Origin: Nageia nagi
Taxonomy: Eukaryota; Pinophyta
DNA: 64,000 nt
Direction: 5' to 3'
NCBI GenBank assembly: GCA_050084985.1
Contig: JBITNC010000002.1
Span: 31,682,001 to 31,746,000 of the forward strand
The position numbers and the translations under genes were made by a program. Numbering within the stretch: position 1 is the first letter of the stretch; each line of letters starts with the position of its first letter. This document shows positions 46,560 through 61,235 of the stretch, piece by piece. The notes below the pieces were generated by a model. It searched no databases. It had not been told where the DNA came from and saw nothing but the letters and a program-made list of their open reading frames with translations.

Positions 46560-48840
46560 TTGTTCTCAAATGGATCATCAATAATGAGAGCCTTATGATG
46601 AAACCTACTAAGGAGGAAAACCTAATTATAGGTCTCATAGATCTAGCAGAGATATATCAAGGAGAGGAAATCCTTGAGAAACATTTGATACCTTAAATGA
46701 AGTAAGATAAGGCTTAACATAGTTAAGGATTTCTCATTCTTCTCAAGCTCATAGCCTTCTGTTAGATTTAAATTATCTAGGAGAAGACATACTGATAGGT
46801 GATGAAGAAGAAATCATTTTAAGAACTATTACCCCATAACAAATGCATTTATATTATATAATATTATATAAAGGTCCTTTTAAACCTAAATATGATTGTA
46901 TTATGAGTTATTTACCAAATGTACATCTTGTTCAATCTTATAGAAGAAGAGATGATTACATCCCTTCCACCATCTCTAGAAGGATGGAAGAGTTTGATGA
47001 TAGAATTTCTATACATATAGGCACTCTAGTATATAAATCAAGGAGTCATGCTAGGGTGTATAATTATGCTTATAATATTCTAAAAATGAACACACCTACT
47101 CTTGTAACTAGTTATTCTTCTTCTATTGCTAGCTACATAAACCCTAGTATTACCCATACAACCCTTAGGAGAAGTCATAGAATTCCCAAACAAAGACATC
47201 AAGGTAATCTTGATACTTCAAAGTATAGGGTAGAAGAGATACCATCATATGCATCTAAACCAATTCAAAATTAACAATAGCTTCAGACTAACCAACAAAT
47301 CATTCTATATAACCCAAATATACAAAAAAAAATGAACCTAGAGGGTTCAGGAAAAACCCCTATTTACAAACACAACTTGTGTTTCATGCATATCAAAGTA
47401 GAATACCAATTAGGAAACCTAATAAGCAATAGGTTCAATTTCAAATTCAAAATATATCTAATCAAATATTAGTAGATGATGGGAAGTTTCCATCCAAAGC
47501 ACAATTCTTGTCTCCTTAAGGTCATAGACCCCATGGAGATCAAAACCTTCATTTACCTAGAAGAAGGGAGCCACCACATGGAAACAATAACCTTCAATAC
47601 CCCCTTTACCTCAGCCTAGACATGAAACAAAAAAATATCATGCTCCTACACCTTTATATCAATAGGGGTAGCAATAGTTTCCTCCACATCAACCTCCTCC
47701 ACCTTCTCCACCATATAATAAAAATTATTATGGTGACCAAACACCTTTTGAAAGAAGTTACCAATCATTTTCAACAAATAAACAAATGGAAGGTAATGGG
47801 GATAGTAAAAATCCTATACTTCCTATGCAACCAAGTAATGAATTTGATGAAATATTAATAGAGGTTGAAAGAATGTTAAGTCAACAAAACAAACATAAAG
47901 TATCTTACAAAATAATTTGTAATGAGCCCATACACCCAAGTGTCTCTAATATGAATATTCTTTTCAAATTCAAGATTCTAAAAATTAAATCTTTCAAAGG
48001 AAAGGAGGTTCCTAAAGAACATATAAGATGCTTCAAGTATTCAAGTTATGTAATTTCCAATGATGATGCTTTAATGTTGCATACCTTTCCTATGACACTT
48101 GTTGGATAAGCAATGAATTGGTCCAATAACCTAACTGAACATAGAATCACATTGTATGCACAATTGGCTAACTTATTCTTAGAACACTTTAGGATAAATA
48201 TTAAAGTTAAAACTTCTATAACTAATATTACAATATTACAATAATTCCAAGATGAGATAGTTATAGACTCTATCTCAATATGGATGGTGATTTTGACAAG
48301 CATGCCTTATACTCTACCATAATAAGAACTAGTAAAAATGTTTAGCTAAAGTTGTTGAATACCTATCACTAGTATCTTATTTATTCAAAGACACAAGACA
48401 TTTGAGGAAGCAATCTCTCAAGCTATTGTAATAAAAAGGGTTAAAATCCAGGATGGAGAACTAAAGGATAAAAAGAAATAACCTTATGTTAGAAATAAAA
48501 ATTAGGTAGAATAATCAGCAAAGCCAATGCCTGCTAATAAATTTTTTTATCTTAAATAAGTAGAACCAAACCCTCCATAAAACATACATGTTCCACAAAA
48601 TGAGGAATAAATGTTAGGCCATCACCTAGAAAGTTTACTCCTTTGACTGAACCACTTTACAATATTTTGAAAAAACTAATGGATCATCAAATGATTACAT
48701 TACCTAAAATATCTGATGCAAGAGATAGTAAATGGTACAATGAGAATGATTATTATCATTACCATCATCAAAAGGGTCATACTACAAGTAATGTAGAACA
48801 TTACAGAATAAGGTTCAAGACTTAATTGATCAAAGAAGAT
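46560..48840 (+). pseudogene. L3 gag remnant
   Basis: The N-terminal part (open at 46,843-47,274, 143 codons) is basic with SYRRRDDYIPSTISRRMEEF. A proline-rich middle follows. The capsid core at 47,786-48,300 includes LFKFKILKIKSFKGKEVPKE, HIRCFKYSS, AMNWSNNLTE and YAQLANLFLEHFRIN. This matches Tat/Ogre gag (F..P.F..Y.G..DP..H...Y then A..WY..L then W..L...F...Y). A piece at 48,643-48,825 has CXH-like Tyr/His remains of a knuckle (WYNENDYYHYHHQKGHTT). Confidence 0.85.
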
Positions 48841-49199
48841 TAGAGGTAGATAACCCATTGACTATTCCTAATCAAAATCTAGAAATATATGAAAATCCAC
48901 TTCCTACCATAGCATCACATTCATACAAAATTCAAGTAATGCATAAAGGGATTTAGCATGCCTCTACTTTTGTTTCCATCGTAAATATAACCACAACATC
49001 CTAAAAGGCATAAAGAAGATAAGCTAATATTCCTAACAATCAAACAAATGATGGTATTGTACAACTAAATATACCTATACCCCAACTTTCTAAGGTTTTA
49101 GTAAAAGGAGCTTTAAAATATCAATTAAAAAATTCACAAGTGAATATGTATTTTTTTGAGTTACTACAACAATCCAAATACCATAGAGAAGCTATGAAC

Positions 49200-49730
49200 C
49201 AATTGTTGCAAACAATCAAGCTAGATATCAATGACCTTGAAATCTTTGTCTTTTGTGGGAAGTATTAAGATAAGCCAAAAGCCCACTATTTCCTTTTATG
49301 ATCATGAAGTTAGGCCATTAAAATATTCACAAGTTCAAGATCCTTCATTACATATCGTAGCCAAGAAATATGGAAGGGATTTTAAAAGGATATTAATAGA
49401 TGAAGGTTCTACAATAAATATCATTTCTACAACTACCTATAAAAGTTTGAATCTCCCATTCTCACCTATATGTGTGCCTTATTTATAATTAAGATCTTTC
49501 AATGATATTTTATGCTCAATAATGGGATCTATCTTAATGCCTATTATTGTGGGATCTAAAATAGTACAAACATTGTTGCAAGTTATCGAAGGAGATATAA
49601 CGCAATACAACCTACTCTTAGGGAGACCTTGGATTAGAGACATGTAATGCATCCCATCAGCATATCATAACTATCTAAAATATATTCATGATGGGGTGGT
49701 ACATTATGTACTTGGATATGAAAATTCATA
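49200..49730 (+). pseudogene. L3 aspartic protease remnant
   Basis: Open at 49,231-49,488: PLKYSQVQDPSLHIVAKK, then RILIDEGSTINIISTTTYKS with the catalytic Asp kept (family form VLIDNGSALN), then a second frame with LRSFNDILCSIMGSI and NLLLGRPWIRDM. All blocks are those of Tat-type proteases. Confidence 0.85.
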
Positions 49731-50880
49731 CTCCCATTGTAATTATACACATATTTCAAGAGAAATGGCTTTACCTTCTACTCATTATTTTACATTGCCT
49801 ATAATTCTAGAAAAGGTGTCAATAGTAGATATTGACAAAAAAGGTTCTTCTCCAAGTTCATGAAATGGGAAAGATGCTATTAATATTTAAATACCTCATA
49901 CACCAAATATTAACAAGGATCCATTACCAAAAATATAATTGACACTCTTAGAAAAGCAAACATGGGAAGAAAGAGCATGAAAATTAGATGAAGCAAGCAC
50001 AACCTCATCATCAAAAGCCTCTTGTCCCATGAAAGCATCAGATAATTATATTATAATAAAATATGAACTATATAATATATATATTATGACTATAATATTA
50101 ATGGATCATGGAATAGGGGAGTTTTCCATTGTTGATATCATTTTTAATATTCCCATAGCTCAAGAAATAGGAAGACCTAAAGAGTCTCCTAGTGTAGTAG
50201 GAAAATTAATATAATTGGGGTAGTTACCTAATCAAACACTTTTTGTATATCATGGTCCAATAGAAAAACCTATCCTCCCTTAACCTCAATCAAGTGAAGG
50301 TATCTTGTATAATTCATTATAATATTTATCACCAAATGGAAGAGCATTTATCCAAATATACTTTGATAGATGTCAATGGAAAGGATAAGGGTTAGGATGA
50401 AATGAATAAGGACCTAGGTACACCATTGATATTCCTTATCAGTTTCCTAGTGATAAGAAATGATTAGGTTATAAGAATATAAATCAAGGAGCATTTGGTT
50501 GTAAGATAATTAAACTAGAATCGAAAGCCAAAGCATTTGAAAATTCATTTGAAACACCTAAATGGATGATAAATCAAGATGATACAGAGTCTAAAATATT
50601 ATCCTTATGAGGATTATTTTATAATATATTGATTAATATCATAAAAATTATGGAAATATGTGATAATTTCATGCATAAAATATACTTTGATTGGTCTAGA
50701 AGTGATGAGTTTGAGACAAGAGGTTCAAAAACTTCAAATAACTCTTCCTCGTACTTTTTAGTAGATGAAGAAATTGTAGACTTTACATTGATTCCTAAAT
50801 AACCTACAATCCAAGCCTTCAAATACATATATACAATCTTATGAATGTCAAACTTGAATATCAATACTACCTTCGAATAC
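49731..50880 (+). other. L3 linker between protease and RT
   Basis: Partly open sequence (50,029-50,214 plus strand) without a recognised domain. Tat elements normally have a long low-conservation linker here. Confidence 0.55.
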
Positions 50881-50884
50881 TAAT

Positions 50885-51960
50885 ATGAAGGTGAGTGAAG
50901 AATACAATGCAAATGATAATAATTGGATTCCAATACCCAACCAATTGGATGAAGGATCTCACATGTTAATTGAAGAAACCATTGAGGTTAACTTAAGTGA
51001 TTATTCTAACAACCTTAAAATCATTCAATTAGGAAAATCCCTTACTAAAAAAGAAAGAAAAGAGTTCATCACAATACTCAAAGAAAAATAGAAAATATTT
51101 GCATTTTCATATGCTGATATGCCTAGAATCGATCCTAACCTAATAGTGCATAATCTTGGTATAAAGAAGGGAATAAAACTTGTTAAAGATAAATTACAAA
51201 AATTTCATCCTACAATAGCCTTAATGGTAAAATAAGAGTTGCAAATGATTTTGGAAGTTAAGTTTATCCATCCCATTGATTACTCTGACTAGATTTCTAA
51301 TATGGTATCGGTTAAAAAGTCCATTGGAAAGATTTGAATATGTACCAAATTTAGAGATGTAAATAAAGCATGCCCTAAGGATGAATTTCCCCTACTTGTT
51401 TAGTCTATTCTACTATAGGACATGAAATGTTATCACTCATGGATGGGTTTTTAGGATATAACCAAATTAAAGTAGCATTAGAAGACTAACATAAAACCAC
51501 ATTCATAACATCTTAGAGAATATTATGCTATAAAGTGACACCTTTTGGATTAAAAAATGCTAAATCCACCTATAAAATAGCCATTATATATATTTTTCAT
51601 GATTACATGCATGATATTATAGAGGATTACATAGATGATCCTAGAATACTCATCAAAATATTTGATCAGTTACTAGAATATAAGATCTAATTAAACCCAA
51701 ATAAATATGGTTTTGAAGTAACATATAGGAAATTATTAGGTTTCATTGTCTCTAGGTGAGGAATTGAGGTAGATCCTAACAAAATAAAAGAAATAACAAA
51801 TATGTTAACCCCCTCAAACATAAAATAACTACAAATCCTACAGGGTAAGTTACAAGCTATAAGACATTTCATTCCTTAGTTGTCATACAAATGTAAACCT
51901 TTTACCAAACTCTTAAACAAAGGGATTACATTTCATTAGGATAATGAATAACAATAAGTA
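50885..51960 (+). pseudogene. L3 reverse transcriptase remnant
   Basis: Open to 51,091 with NLKIIQLGKSLTKKERKEF, then IFAFSYADMPRIDPN, the conserved Tat lead-in (FAW...DMPG.DP). Then come KACPKDEFPL, SWMGF (family MDG), TPFGLKNA-like, and DYIDDPRILIKI with YIDD intact at 51,628-51,639. KLLGFIVSR and GIEVDPNKIKEI follow. Multiple stops separate the blocks. Confidence 0.88.
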
Positions 51961-52340
51961 TTTGATAAAATAAAATACTATCTTCTTTCACCACCTATTT
52001 TAGTGTTGCTTAAGCCCAGAGAACCATTCTTGTTATATATATCTACCATAGAAATAGCCTTAGGAACTAGGCTTGCACAAAAGAAGGAAAACCGTAAAGA
52101 ATAAGCAATATATTATCTTAGTCAAACTTTGGTTGGATATGAGATCAAATATGTATATCTAGAAAATTTATGTTTAATGATAGTATTCTTAACTAAAAAA
52201 TTAAGATATTACATGCTAAACCATACCACCTATGTAATAGCCAAAGTAGATCCTTTGAATAATATGATGAATAGAACTTATCAAAATGTGAGAATATATA
52301 AATGGATCATACATTTAATTGAATTTTACTTACTCTTAAT
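51960..52340 (+). pseudogene. L3 RNase H remnant
   Basis: Reads VFDKIKYYLLSPPILVLLKP, LLYISTIEIALGTRLAQK, AIYYLSQTLVGYEIKY and LRYYMLNHTTYVIAKVDPL. This is the Tat-type RNase H, where the first acidic residue is often already lost in the family (LY.....S....L.Q). Confidence 0.82.
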
Positions 52341-52469
52341 AAGATAAAAAATCAATCAAAATATAAGTCATAGTTGACTATCTTGTTGAACCACCATTAC
52401 CTAATGATAATCCACTCATCATAGAATTACTAGATGAACATGTATTCCAATAGATGAAATGGGAATTTC

Positions 52470-52870
52470 CATTGAATTTGAAGAAGATTGGGATATGGTA
52501 ATATATTTTAATGGATCAAGATGTGAACAAAGCAGAGGTGTAGGTGTTGTGTTTGTTACACCCTAAGAAGTTCTCATACCCTATTATTTTAAGCTTAACT
52601 TTCCATTGATTGTAAACCAAGTCAAATAAATCTTTCAATTTAAAGAACCTTTATTGCAAAAATATAAGAAATTGGTAAACAACTTGCTATCATATTTTGA
52701 GAAATATGATTTACAAGCAACACCATGATCAACTAATAGATTTGTTGATGCTATGGATTCTATTGGATCTTTAATACCCATAAACCCTAATAAAAAAATG
52801 ATCCCTATTGAGATTGTCCAAATCACTCAATCCTTAATAGAATCAAATGAAGTCAAACATGTAGTTCTAG
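52470..52870 (+). pseudogene. L3 archaeal-type second RNase H, internally deleted
   Basis: Begins WDMVIYFNGSRCEQ and GVGVVFVTP (the first Asp is Asn) and ends with KEPLLQKYKKLVNNLLSYFE, NRFVDAMDSIGSLIPI and a conserved Asp. The middle block (AEYEA...YGDS) is missing: FPLIVNQVK joins almost directly to FQFKEPLL, so about 60 residues are deleted. Its place between RNase H and integrase is normal for Tat elements. Confidence 0.8.
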
Positions 52871-52929
52871 ACATTGCAATGGAAGATAATTTTTTGGCAT
52901 ACATAATTATTTAAATTCCTAAGAGATGG

Positions 52930-53935
52930 GGTATTACTTAAAGATTTAGTGAAATCATCTAGAAAAAGATTTAAGATAAAATATTTTCACTTTTGTATGA
53001 TAGGAGATGTCCTGTACCATAAGGGTTTTGATGGGATATTACTTAGATGTTTAAAGTGGTTTGATTCACAAATCACCATTTCATGTGCACATGATGGAAT
53101 TTATGAAAGACATTTTAGTGGTTTTGTAATTACAAAATGATTAATGTGTATGGGATATTACTAGCCTACTATGAAATGTGACTGTATGAAATATGTTAAA
53201 AGGTGTATTTAAATGTCAACAACATGCCAATTTATGTAATCAACCTTCACATACATTACAACCCATGTAATTGTTGTGGCCATTCTCAAGATGGGAATTA
53301 TATTTAATAGGTCAAGTATCCCCTATTTCCTTAAGAGGTCATAAATTTATAATAATTGCTACGAAATATTTTACAAAATGGGTAGAAGCCATTCCTATGA
53401 TTTCAACAAAAGGGCTAAAAATAGTAGAATTCATACAAAACCACATCATATATCATTTTGAAATTCCTACTCAAATTATCACTAATAATGGGAAAAACTT
53501 AAAAAATAAAGAATTCCAAGCTTTTTTGTAAAGTATATCATATCCAATTAAGCTTTATACATCTTACTATCCCTAAGGGAATGGCCAAGTTGAAGTCACA
53601 AACAAAACTATTCATAGTATTTTACTAAAAATTGTTGATGATTCCAATCAAGATTGGCATGCAAGGATTCCACATGCATTATGGGCCTATCAAACAAGTA
53701 TTCAAATTCCTATTGGGGTAACCCCATTTTCCTTAATTTATAGTTTTAAAAGATAACCAATAAATGTCTCGAATGGAATGATACATTAGTAATAAGTTTG
53801 CTCTTAACTAGTTAGGACCCTATATAATTAAAAGAAATTTTGGATCTGGAGCTTATCAATTAGTTGATATGGAAGGGAATGAAGAGCGTGAACCTATAAA
53901 CATCACATATCTTCATCCTTTCTATAGTTATTAAG
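52930..53935 (+). pseudogene. L3 integrase remnant
   Basis: The zinc-binding region reads GDVLYHKGFDGILLRCL and AHDGIYERHFSG. The core reads WPFSRWELYLIGQVSP (first Asp is Tyr), FIIIATKYFTKWVEAIPM, PTQIITNNGKN (second Asp is Asn), GNGQVEVTNKTI (Glu kept), then HALWAYQTSIQIPIGVTPFS. The tail FGSGAYQLVDMEGNE and YLHPFYSY ends at a TAA near 53,935. Confidence 0.88.
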
Positions 53936-54038
53936 CCTTTTGATTTACAATTGTATATATTGTGAATTATTTTTTTGTTTAAATCAACAAATATACATTC
54001 CTTAACCTTATACATGTTTAATGTATTTGAAACAAAAA

Positions 54039-55530
54039 ATGGTGTCAAAGAAGAGCAAAAGCATCCATCTAATTGCTGACCAAAGAGGCATTCGATAACT
54101 ATCTTGGTACAAAAAACCTAGATACTTAGGAGATAGGGCTATAACAGAGTTATCCCAACATACTTCTCCTACATATAGAAATTTCCTCCATCTACCTATT
54201 GATATACAAGAAACCCTATCCTTAAAACTCTCTTCAAAAAGATATTAGGGTTGGGAGATAAGTGTTCAAGGGGATAACTTGGAAATCTTCGTAGATAAAG
54301 CCATGTATTACCTGAGTCATGCACATTACCTCACCTAGGTTCGCATAATAAAATTTTTATGTCAATACTAACCCACATCAGCACTTAGGATCATAGTTGA
54401 TTGTTTATTTAACAATTGGATCCAAAATAGAATAATTAATAACTAGCTAGATGAAGATTTTCTATTCACATGGGTAGATCAAATGACAAGAGTGTTGTGT
54501 CATGATAAAATGATCTATGATTTTTATGTTGTATTTTTTGATAGGCCTTAATAATCAATTAGATGTATGAAATAAATTTACCAATTATTTTCTTGAATTA
54601 GGTCAAGATTCCCCAATCCTCCTCTATACAATAGTTGAACAAGAACTCTAATTCCAAGAAGACCAAAAGCTAATGAAAAATGCAATTACAATTTGATCTC
54701 ACAAATCAAGATTTTGTTGATAGATAACTAGAATATAGCTACATTCCTTGCATTGAGATAACCCATTTCTTCTCTTTACCCAAAGAAATTTAGGAAAGTA
54801 TAACCATGAATTATTATAAACAATGAGGAACTAATGCATGCTATTTAAAAATTGATAACCTTAAGGCAACCATAGAATTAGAAGCAAAGGATATGTGGAT
54901 GGAAGTTGAACCCTTCACAAATTGGATCCATCTAATTTGATTGCATTGGCCTTATGGGAGACCTAGGATCTTGTTAAATTATGTTGATCATATGACCCTT
55001 CGACATTATGGTAGATCAATCTCCATAACTATGTTTATCAATGATTTGGTATTTGAGTATAATACTCATTTGATTTTGCATAACAAAATTATATATGACT
55101 ATAGTTCATTATTTAGTAAAAATTATTGTATAAATAATCCTACCAATGTAAAACCAAGGTTTGAAAGGCCTATTAAATGCCTTAACAAAAGAAGAAATAA
55201 GGTCATACCCAAACCTATAAATAGTGAGTATGTCAAATATATCATAGAGAGTGCGATCCCCCTCTTGTAATTACTTCTCCTTTAATCTCCATAGTCCTTA
55301 GGGATTCCATCTCATTTTTCACTTCTTAAATGTGATGAGGCCTCACATTGTTAGCTATGCCAAAATGCATCATTAAGAAGTTCAAGTGTCATCCATCAAT
55401 ATTACCACTTATTTTGTATCCTATCCATTATCAACCATCCATTATAGGACCAGGACCTACTCATGTTATAGTAGAACCTCCATACTTTTACTTATTGGAT
55501 CGTAAAGGTTGGGTTATTTGTAAAACATAA
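54039..55530 (+). pseudogene. Unidentified sense ORF of L3, downstream of pol
   Basis: The ATG at 54,039, about 100 bp after the integrase stop, opens MVSKKSKSIHLIADQRGIR, then (with TAA, TAG or TGA in frame) LSWYKKPRYLGDRAITELSQ and SPTYRNFLHLPIDIQ to FYVVFFDRP at 54,548. After frameshifts the reading continues as QFDLTNQDFVDR to LHWPYGRPRILLNYVD and an open stretch at 54,941-55,270 (basic end KCLNKRRNKVIPKP). A last open piece is 55,348-55,530. Together about 450 codons. I do not recognise the family. Extra ORFs between pol and the 3' LTR are known in Tat-lineage elements, and this may be one. Confidence 0.55.
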
Positions 55531-57510
<1,980 letters not shown>

Positions 57511-58635
57511 AAAAAAATAGATAAAAAGTAGAATTCTTGGGCTATTATAGTATATTATATTAGGGCTATGAATGTGTGATTGCTAGAGGTTAACCTTCAC
57601 CAAGGCTATAGATGCTTTTTCATAGTGAAGTCTACTGTACAAGAACATAAGAAGAATCATTTTTCACAATGTATAATCTTGGAGTATTCAATTTGTAAAT
57701 TTCAAGAGAAGAAAATGAACATCATTACACACACATGAGTCTTTGGTAAACTTAAGCATATTATAATCTTATTTTATATCATCCCTAGCAGATGAGACCA
57801 AAGCAAAAAATTAATTGATGAAACTAGGTATTGAAGGTGTTATTCGTTACACTTATTTATTTATCAATATTCATTCATTCCAAATCATTGTACATATTAT
57901 TACTATTATTATTATAAAGCTTGATAAGTTGACAAAGCATAAATATGGATGTCTAAACTATTATGTCAATCATAATTACCTTAGATCATTAAGTTTCATA
58001 CATTCCTAAAATATTTTACATTCATACCATTTGTCCACGTGTATCTTTGTGTACCCATAATGCATCCATACATTTATAAGTGTTTTGTAAAACTTGTATG
58101 CTTTACATATATGCATCCACATCATCCATGTTACCACATATGTTTATACTAGTATATTATGTCTAATATATGTATAAAAGTAGCCAACAAAATGGAAAAT
58201 TATGCATCTAATTATGTTCTCTTACAACTCAAATCTTTTTCTACAAACATAACAATCCTACGTAAATATTACTTTACATTAACAAATCTAAACAAAACAT
58301 GGAAATTAAACATACATACATTTGCATATTAAAAGGCAAACACATAGAAACATAAAACATCAATATACATCAAAATGATACCAAAACATGCATATAGAAG
58401 TATAGGCTATCATCATGTGTATATTTCAAAAAATATAATCAAATGTTCATCGCATAACCTATCCATACATATAGAAAAGCTAACCATCAATCATAATATC
58501 TATGATCCAAAATAAATAAGGTCATCAACAAATAAGCCTATGACTAACATGTCCAAGAATAAGAAATGATCATGCCTTCCATGATCTCAATAAATAATAG
58601 CATAATCTATAAAATACCATGAGTATAACATGAAA
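57511..58635. other. L3 3' region between the microsatellite and the antisense gene
   Basis: AT-rich and non-coding, with words such as CATACATA and ATATGCAT repeated loosely. Confidence 0.45.
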
Positions 58636-58639
58636 TATG

Positions 58640-60943
58640 AAAATAATCAAGAGCTTCCCTCACCACTACCATGACCACTAGAACCACTAGGGCATTGAGT
58701 GGGATGTACTTTCCCACTAAAGCTAAAGGACCTCCTTTGGACTTGCTCTCCTTAGCTCCAAAGAGCCTAGTGGATGTTGAGGAGACATTCTGACTCCAAG
58801 ATGATTCAAGCTAACATGTATGTCTTGACTACTAGTTGTTCCATATGTCCCACTTGTTAAAGGTGTAGGATGTGCACTAACATCAATTAGAATATATCCC
58901 TTAGAGGGAGAGGATAAGGGATACCAACAAAAAAGTTGGAACACCTACCAACCAAGTAGCCATAATACCATGTATAGTCCCTCTACTAGAATATCCCCCT
59001 GAAAAATGCTAAAGATTGGCTCTCAACTCTTGTTGATGTGCTAGACCCACCTATCTATTGCCCCTAAAGAGACTAAACTATCACCTTGGCTTCATCTCTC
59101 TTACACCTATAATAGTCCCTCTTTGCTCTATATTGTAATGAGATAAGTTAGCCTAAGCTAATTGATATTACAATTCATAATATCTCTTCCAAGGAGTCAA
59201 TGCTAGGAACTTGACATGGGGGTACTCCTCACCTATCACGCCTCTCTTAGCACCTGGGGAAATATCCTCCTCACCAATAATACTTTCTAAAACCTTTTGT
59301 GTGGCCTCCTTTGATATGTATTTCATATGCTCTACCTCAGACTCCTCTCCAACACCCACATTAACATCTACTCTCTTTTGTACCTGATGCCCATGAACTT
59401 CCTCATCCACCTCCTCCAACTCTACTTGCCACCAGGAATTAAAGGCCTTAGTAATCCTAACATCATCCTTAGTAGAGTCCTCCTTGATCACCTCTCTTAT
59501 GTAAGGTCAGGGTTGACATACACTAAGGTTTGTAAACCCTCAACTAGAAATGTGCCTACTCATTAATATCTCCCTGGCTTAGGAGGTACATATTGAACCA
59601 ACCCAAACTACCATTTAACATGATAAAATTGGAAATACTCTAAAAACTTAGTCCATTTACCCCTCATGACCCTAGCCTAAAAAATGCCTATAAGCTTAGC
59701 ATCAAGCTCATCCCATGTAGGGTACAAATGATATGACCTAAACCTAACATGATCAGGCACTAGCTAAGAGAGCATATCTCTATAAAATCTCACATCCTTA
59801 TGAATCCCATATGTGGGATAAATATGAAAATCCTCTCTCCACCTCATGATGTCATCCAGGTACTCATCATTATTAGAAAAACTAGGAATAGTAATCTAGA
59901 AGGGAAAGTAATTGCAATATGCTTGTAGACCCATTCCTACAAAGTAATCATCATCGAAAATGAAGATTGGTGACCCTATGAGTAAAAGAACAACTCTATA
60001 AATCTATGCTAACAAAGTTGATGCCCATGCATAAATAGTATCATGTTGCAACATATCTACTACAACTAGTAAGAGAGACCATGGAAATCTCCCATTTCTA
60101 GTATTAGGAAGGGTGTAACACTAAATAAGCCCCATCAAATAAGAAAATCAGATTCTACCATGCTAATCCTCCATCTAGTACTGATAGCATCAAATACTAC
60201 TTGAGCTAATCCCAAAGATGATAGTGTATAGCCTATCAGCTTTGCACAAGTATGATATAGCCAATAAAGCTCCATCTTGGTCAATAGTATGTTTGGATCC
60301 TCTGACCATGAAATAGAAGATGATAAAGGTGATGAGTGTCCTCTATAATAACTATCATCTCCCCTATTAGGATATGAAAAGTGGAAATCATAGAATCCCA
60401 TCTCTCAAGAAATGCAACCAAAAGAGGGTAATTACAATGGATGCATCCCATGAAAGGTCCCAACCCAAAACCCATAGTCTAAAAGAAAGTGTGATCTCCA
60501 ACTATGAGAAATTATCACCTTTCCTAAAAATGGATGGGTAGCACCATCTAGGCTCAAGGACATTGCAAACCTAAGAATAATCAAGAATAATTTAATTAAA
60601 AAAATCCTATAACTTAAAGACAAACACTAGCAACCAAGTGACTAGGTTCCAGAATTTCTAGAGTTTGATACTCAAACATTGATGACCCTATGATCCTTTG
60701 GCTTTAGCTAACAATCACAATCAAGGGTTTTGAAAAAAATAAAAAATGCAAAATTAAGTCCTAAATTAAAATTTCAAATGGTAAAAAACATTAAAATTGT
60801 TAAACAACTATCCTATGGTTTTAATTTTTTAAATTACATGCTAAAAATGAAATAATGGGAAAAAATTTAAAAAGGAGGATTTTAAACCCTACCTCCTCTC
60901 TAATTGGCCTCCTCTGGCTAGCTTGTCTCCTCCTAGGTGGCAT
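58640..60943 (-). pseudogene. Antisense plant-mobile-domain-like gene in L3
   Basis: Minus strand, opposite to gag-pol. The ATG at 60,943 opens MPPRRRQASQRRPIREE. GAG|GTAGGG at the end of this exon and TTCTTAG at 60,577-60,571 are plausible splice sites for a 322-bp intron. After it, frames carry GATHPFLGKV, then PLLVAFLERWDSMISTFHIL and IGEMIVIIEDTHHL. This has the PMD hallmark pattern (a (V/L)ERW...T.TFH...GEM..T.EDV..LLG.P block). Further pieces are MRWREDFHIYPTYGIHKD and YLYPTWDEL-like, an acidic linker open at 59,491-59,168 (VDEEVHGHQVQKRVDVNVG), and a Ser/Gly-rich end. The PMD identity rests mainly on the one block. Confidence 0.6.
60571..60892 (-). other. Candidate intron of the antisense gene
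   Basis: It begins GTAGGGTTTAAAATCC and ends TTGATTATTCTTAG on the minus strand, is A/T-rich and has no coding continuity. The exon joining phase is uncertain because the downstream exon is frameshifted. Confidence 0.5.
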
Positions 60944-61156
60944 ATTGGTCAATGATAATGTCCAACTAAGCATAAAACATGTGCAACTAAGTGGGTTGGA
61001 GCAAGAGGAAAAATAAGATCTAACCACTTAGAAAAAAGGTTAGAATAAAAATGACATGTAGAATTTTTATTTTATATGGGTCATGCCCTCAAATGTTGAT
61101 GATTCTTAGTGGATGCCAATGATCTATTAGAATCATTGATGATTAGTTTAGGTGTA
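60944..61156. other. Upstream region of the antisense gene
   Basis: No clear TATA box was identified on the minus strand. An upstream minus-strand frame (to 61,027) continues into the ATG without a stop, so a longer N-terminus is possible. Confidence 0.4.
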
Positions 61157-61195
61157 ATTATATTATATATATATATATATTATATATATATATAT

Positions 61196-61234
<39 letters not shown>
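61157..61234. repeat. (TA)n microsatellite
   Basis: About 78 bp of TA with TTA interruptions. Confidence 0.95.
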
Positions 61235-61235
<1 letters not shown>

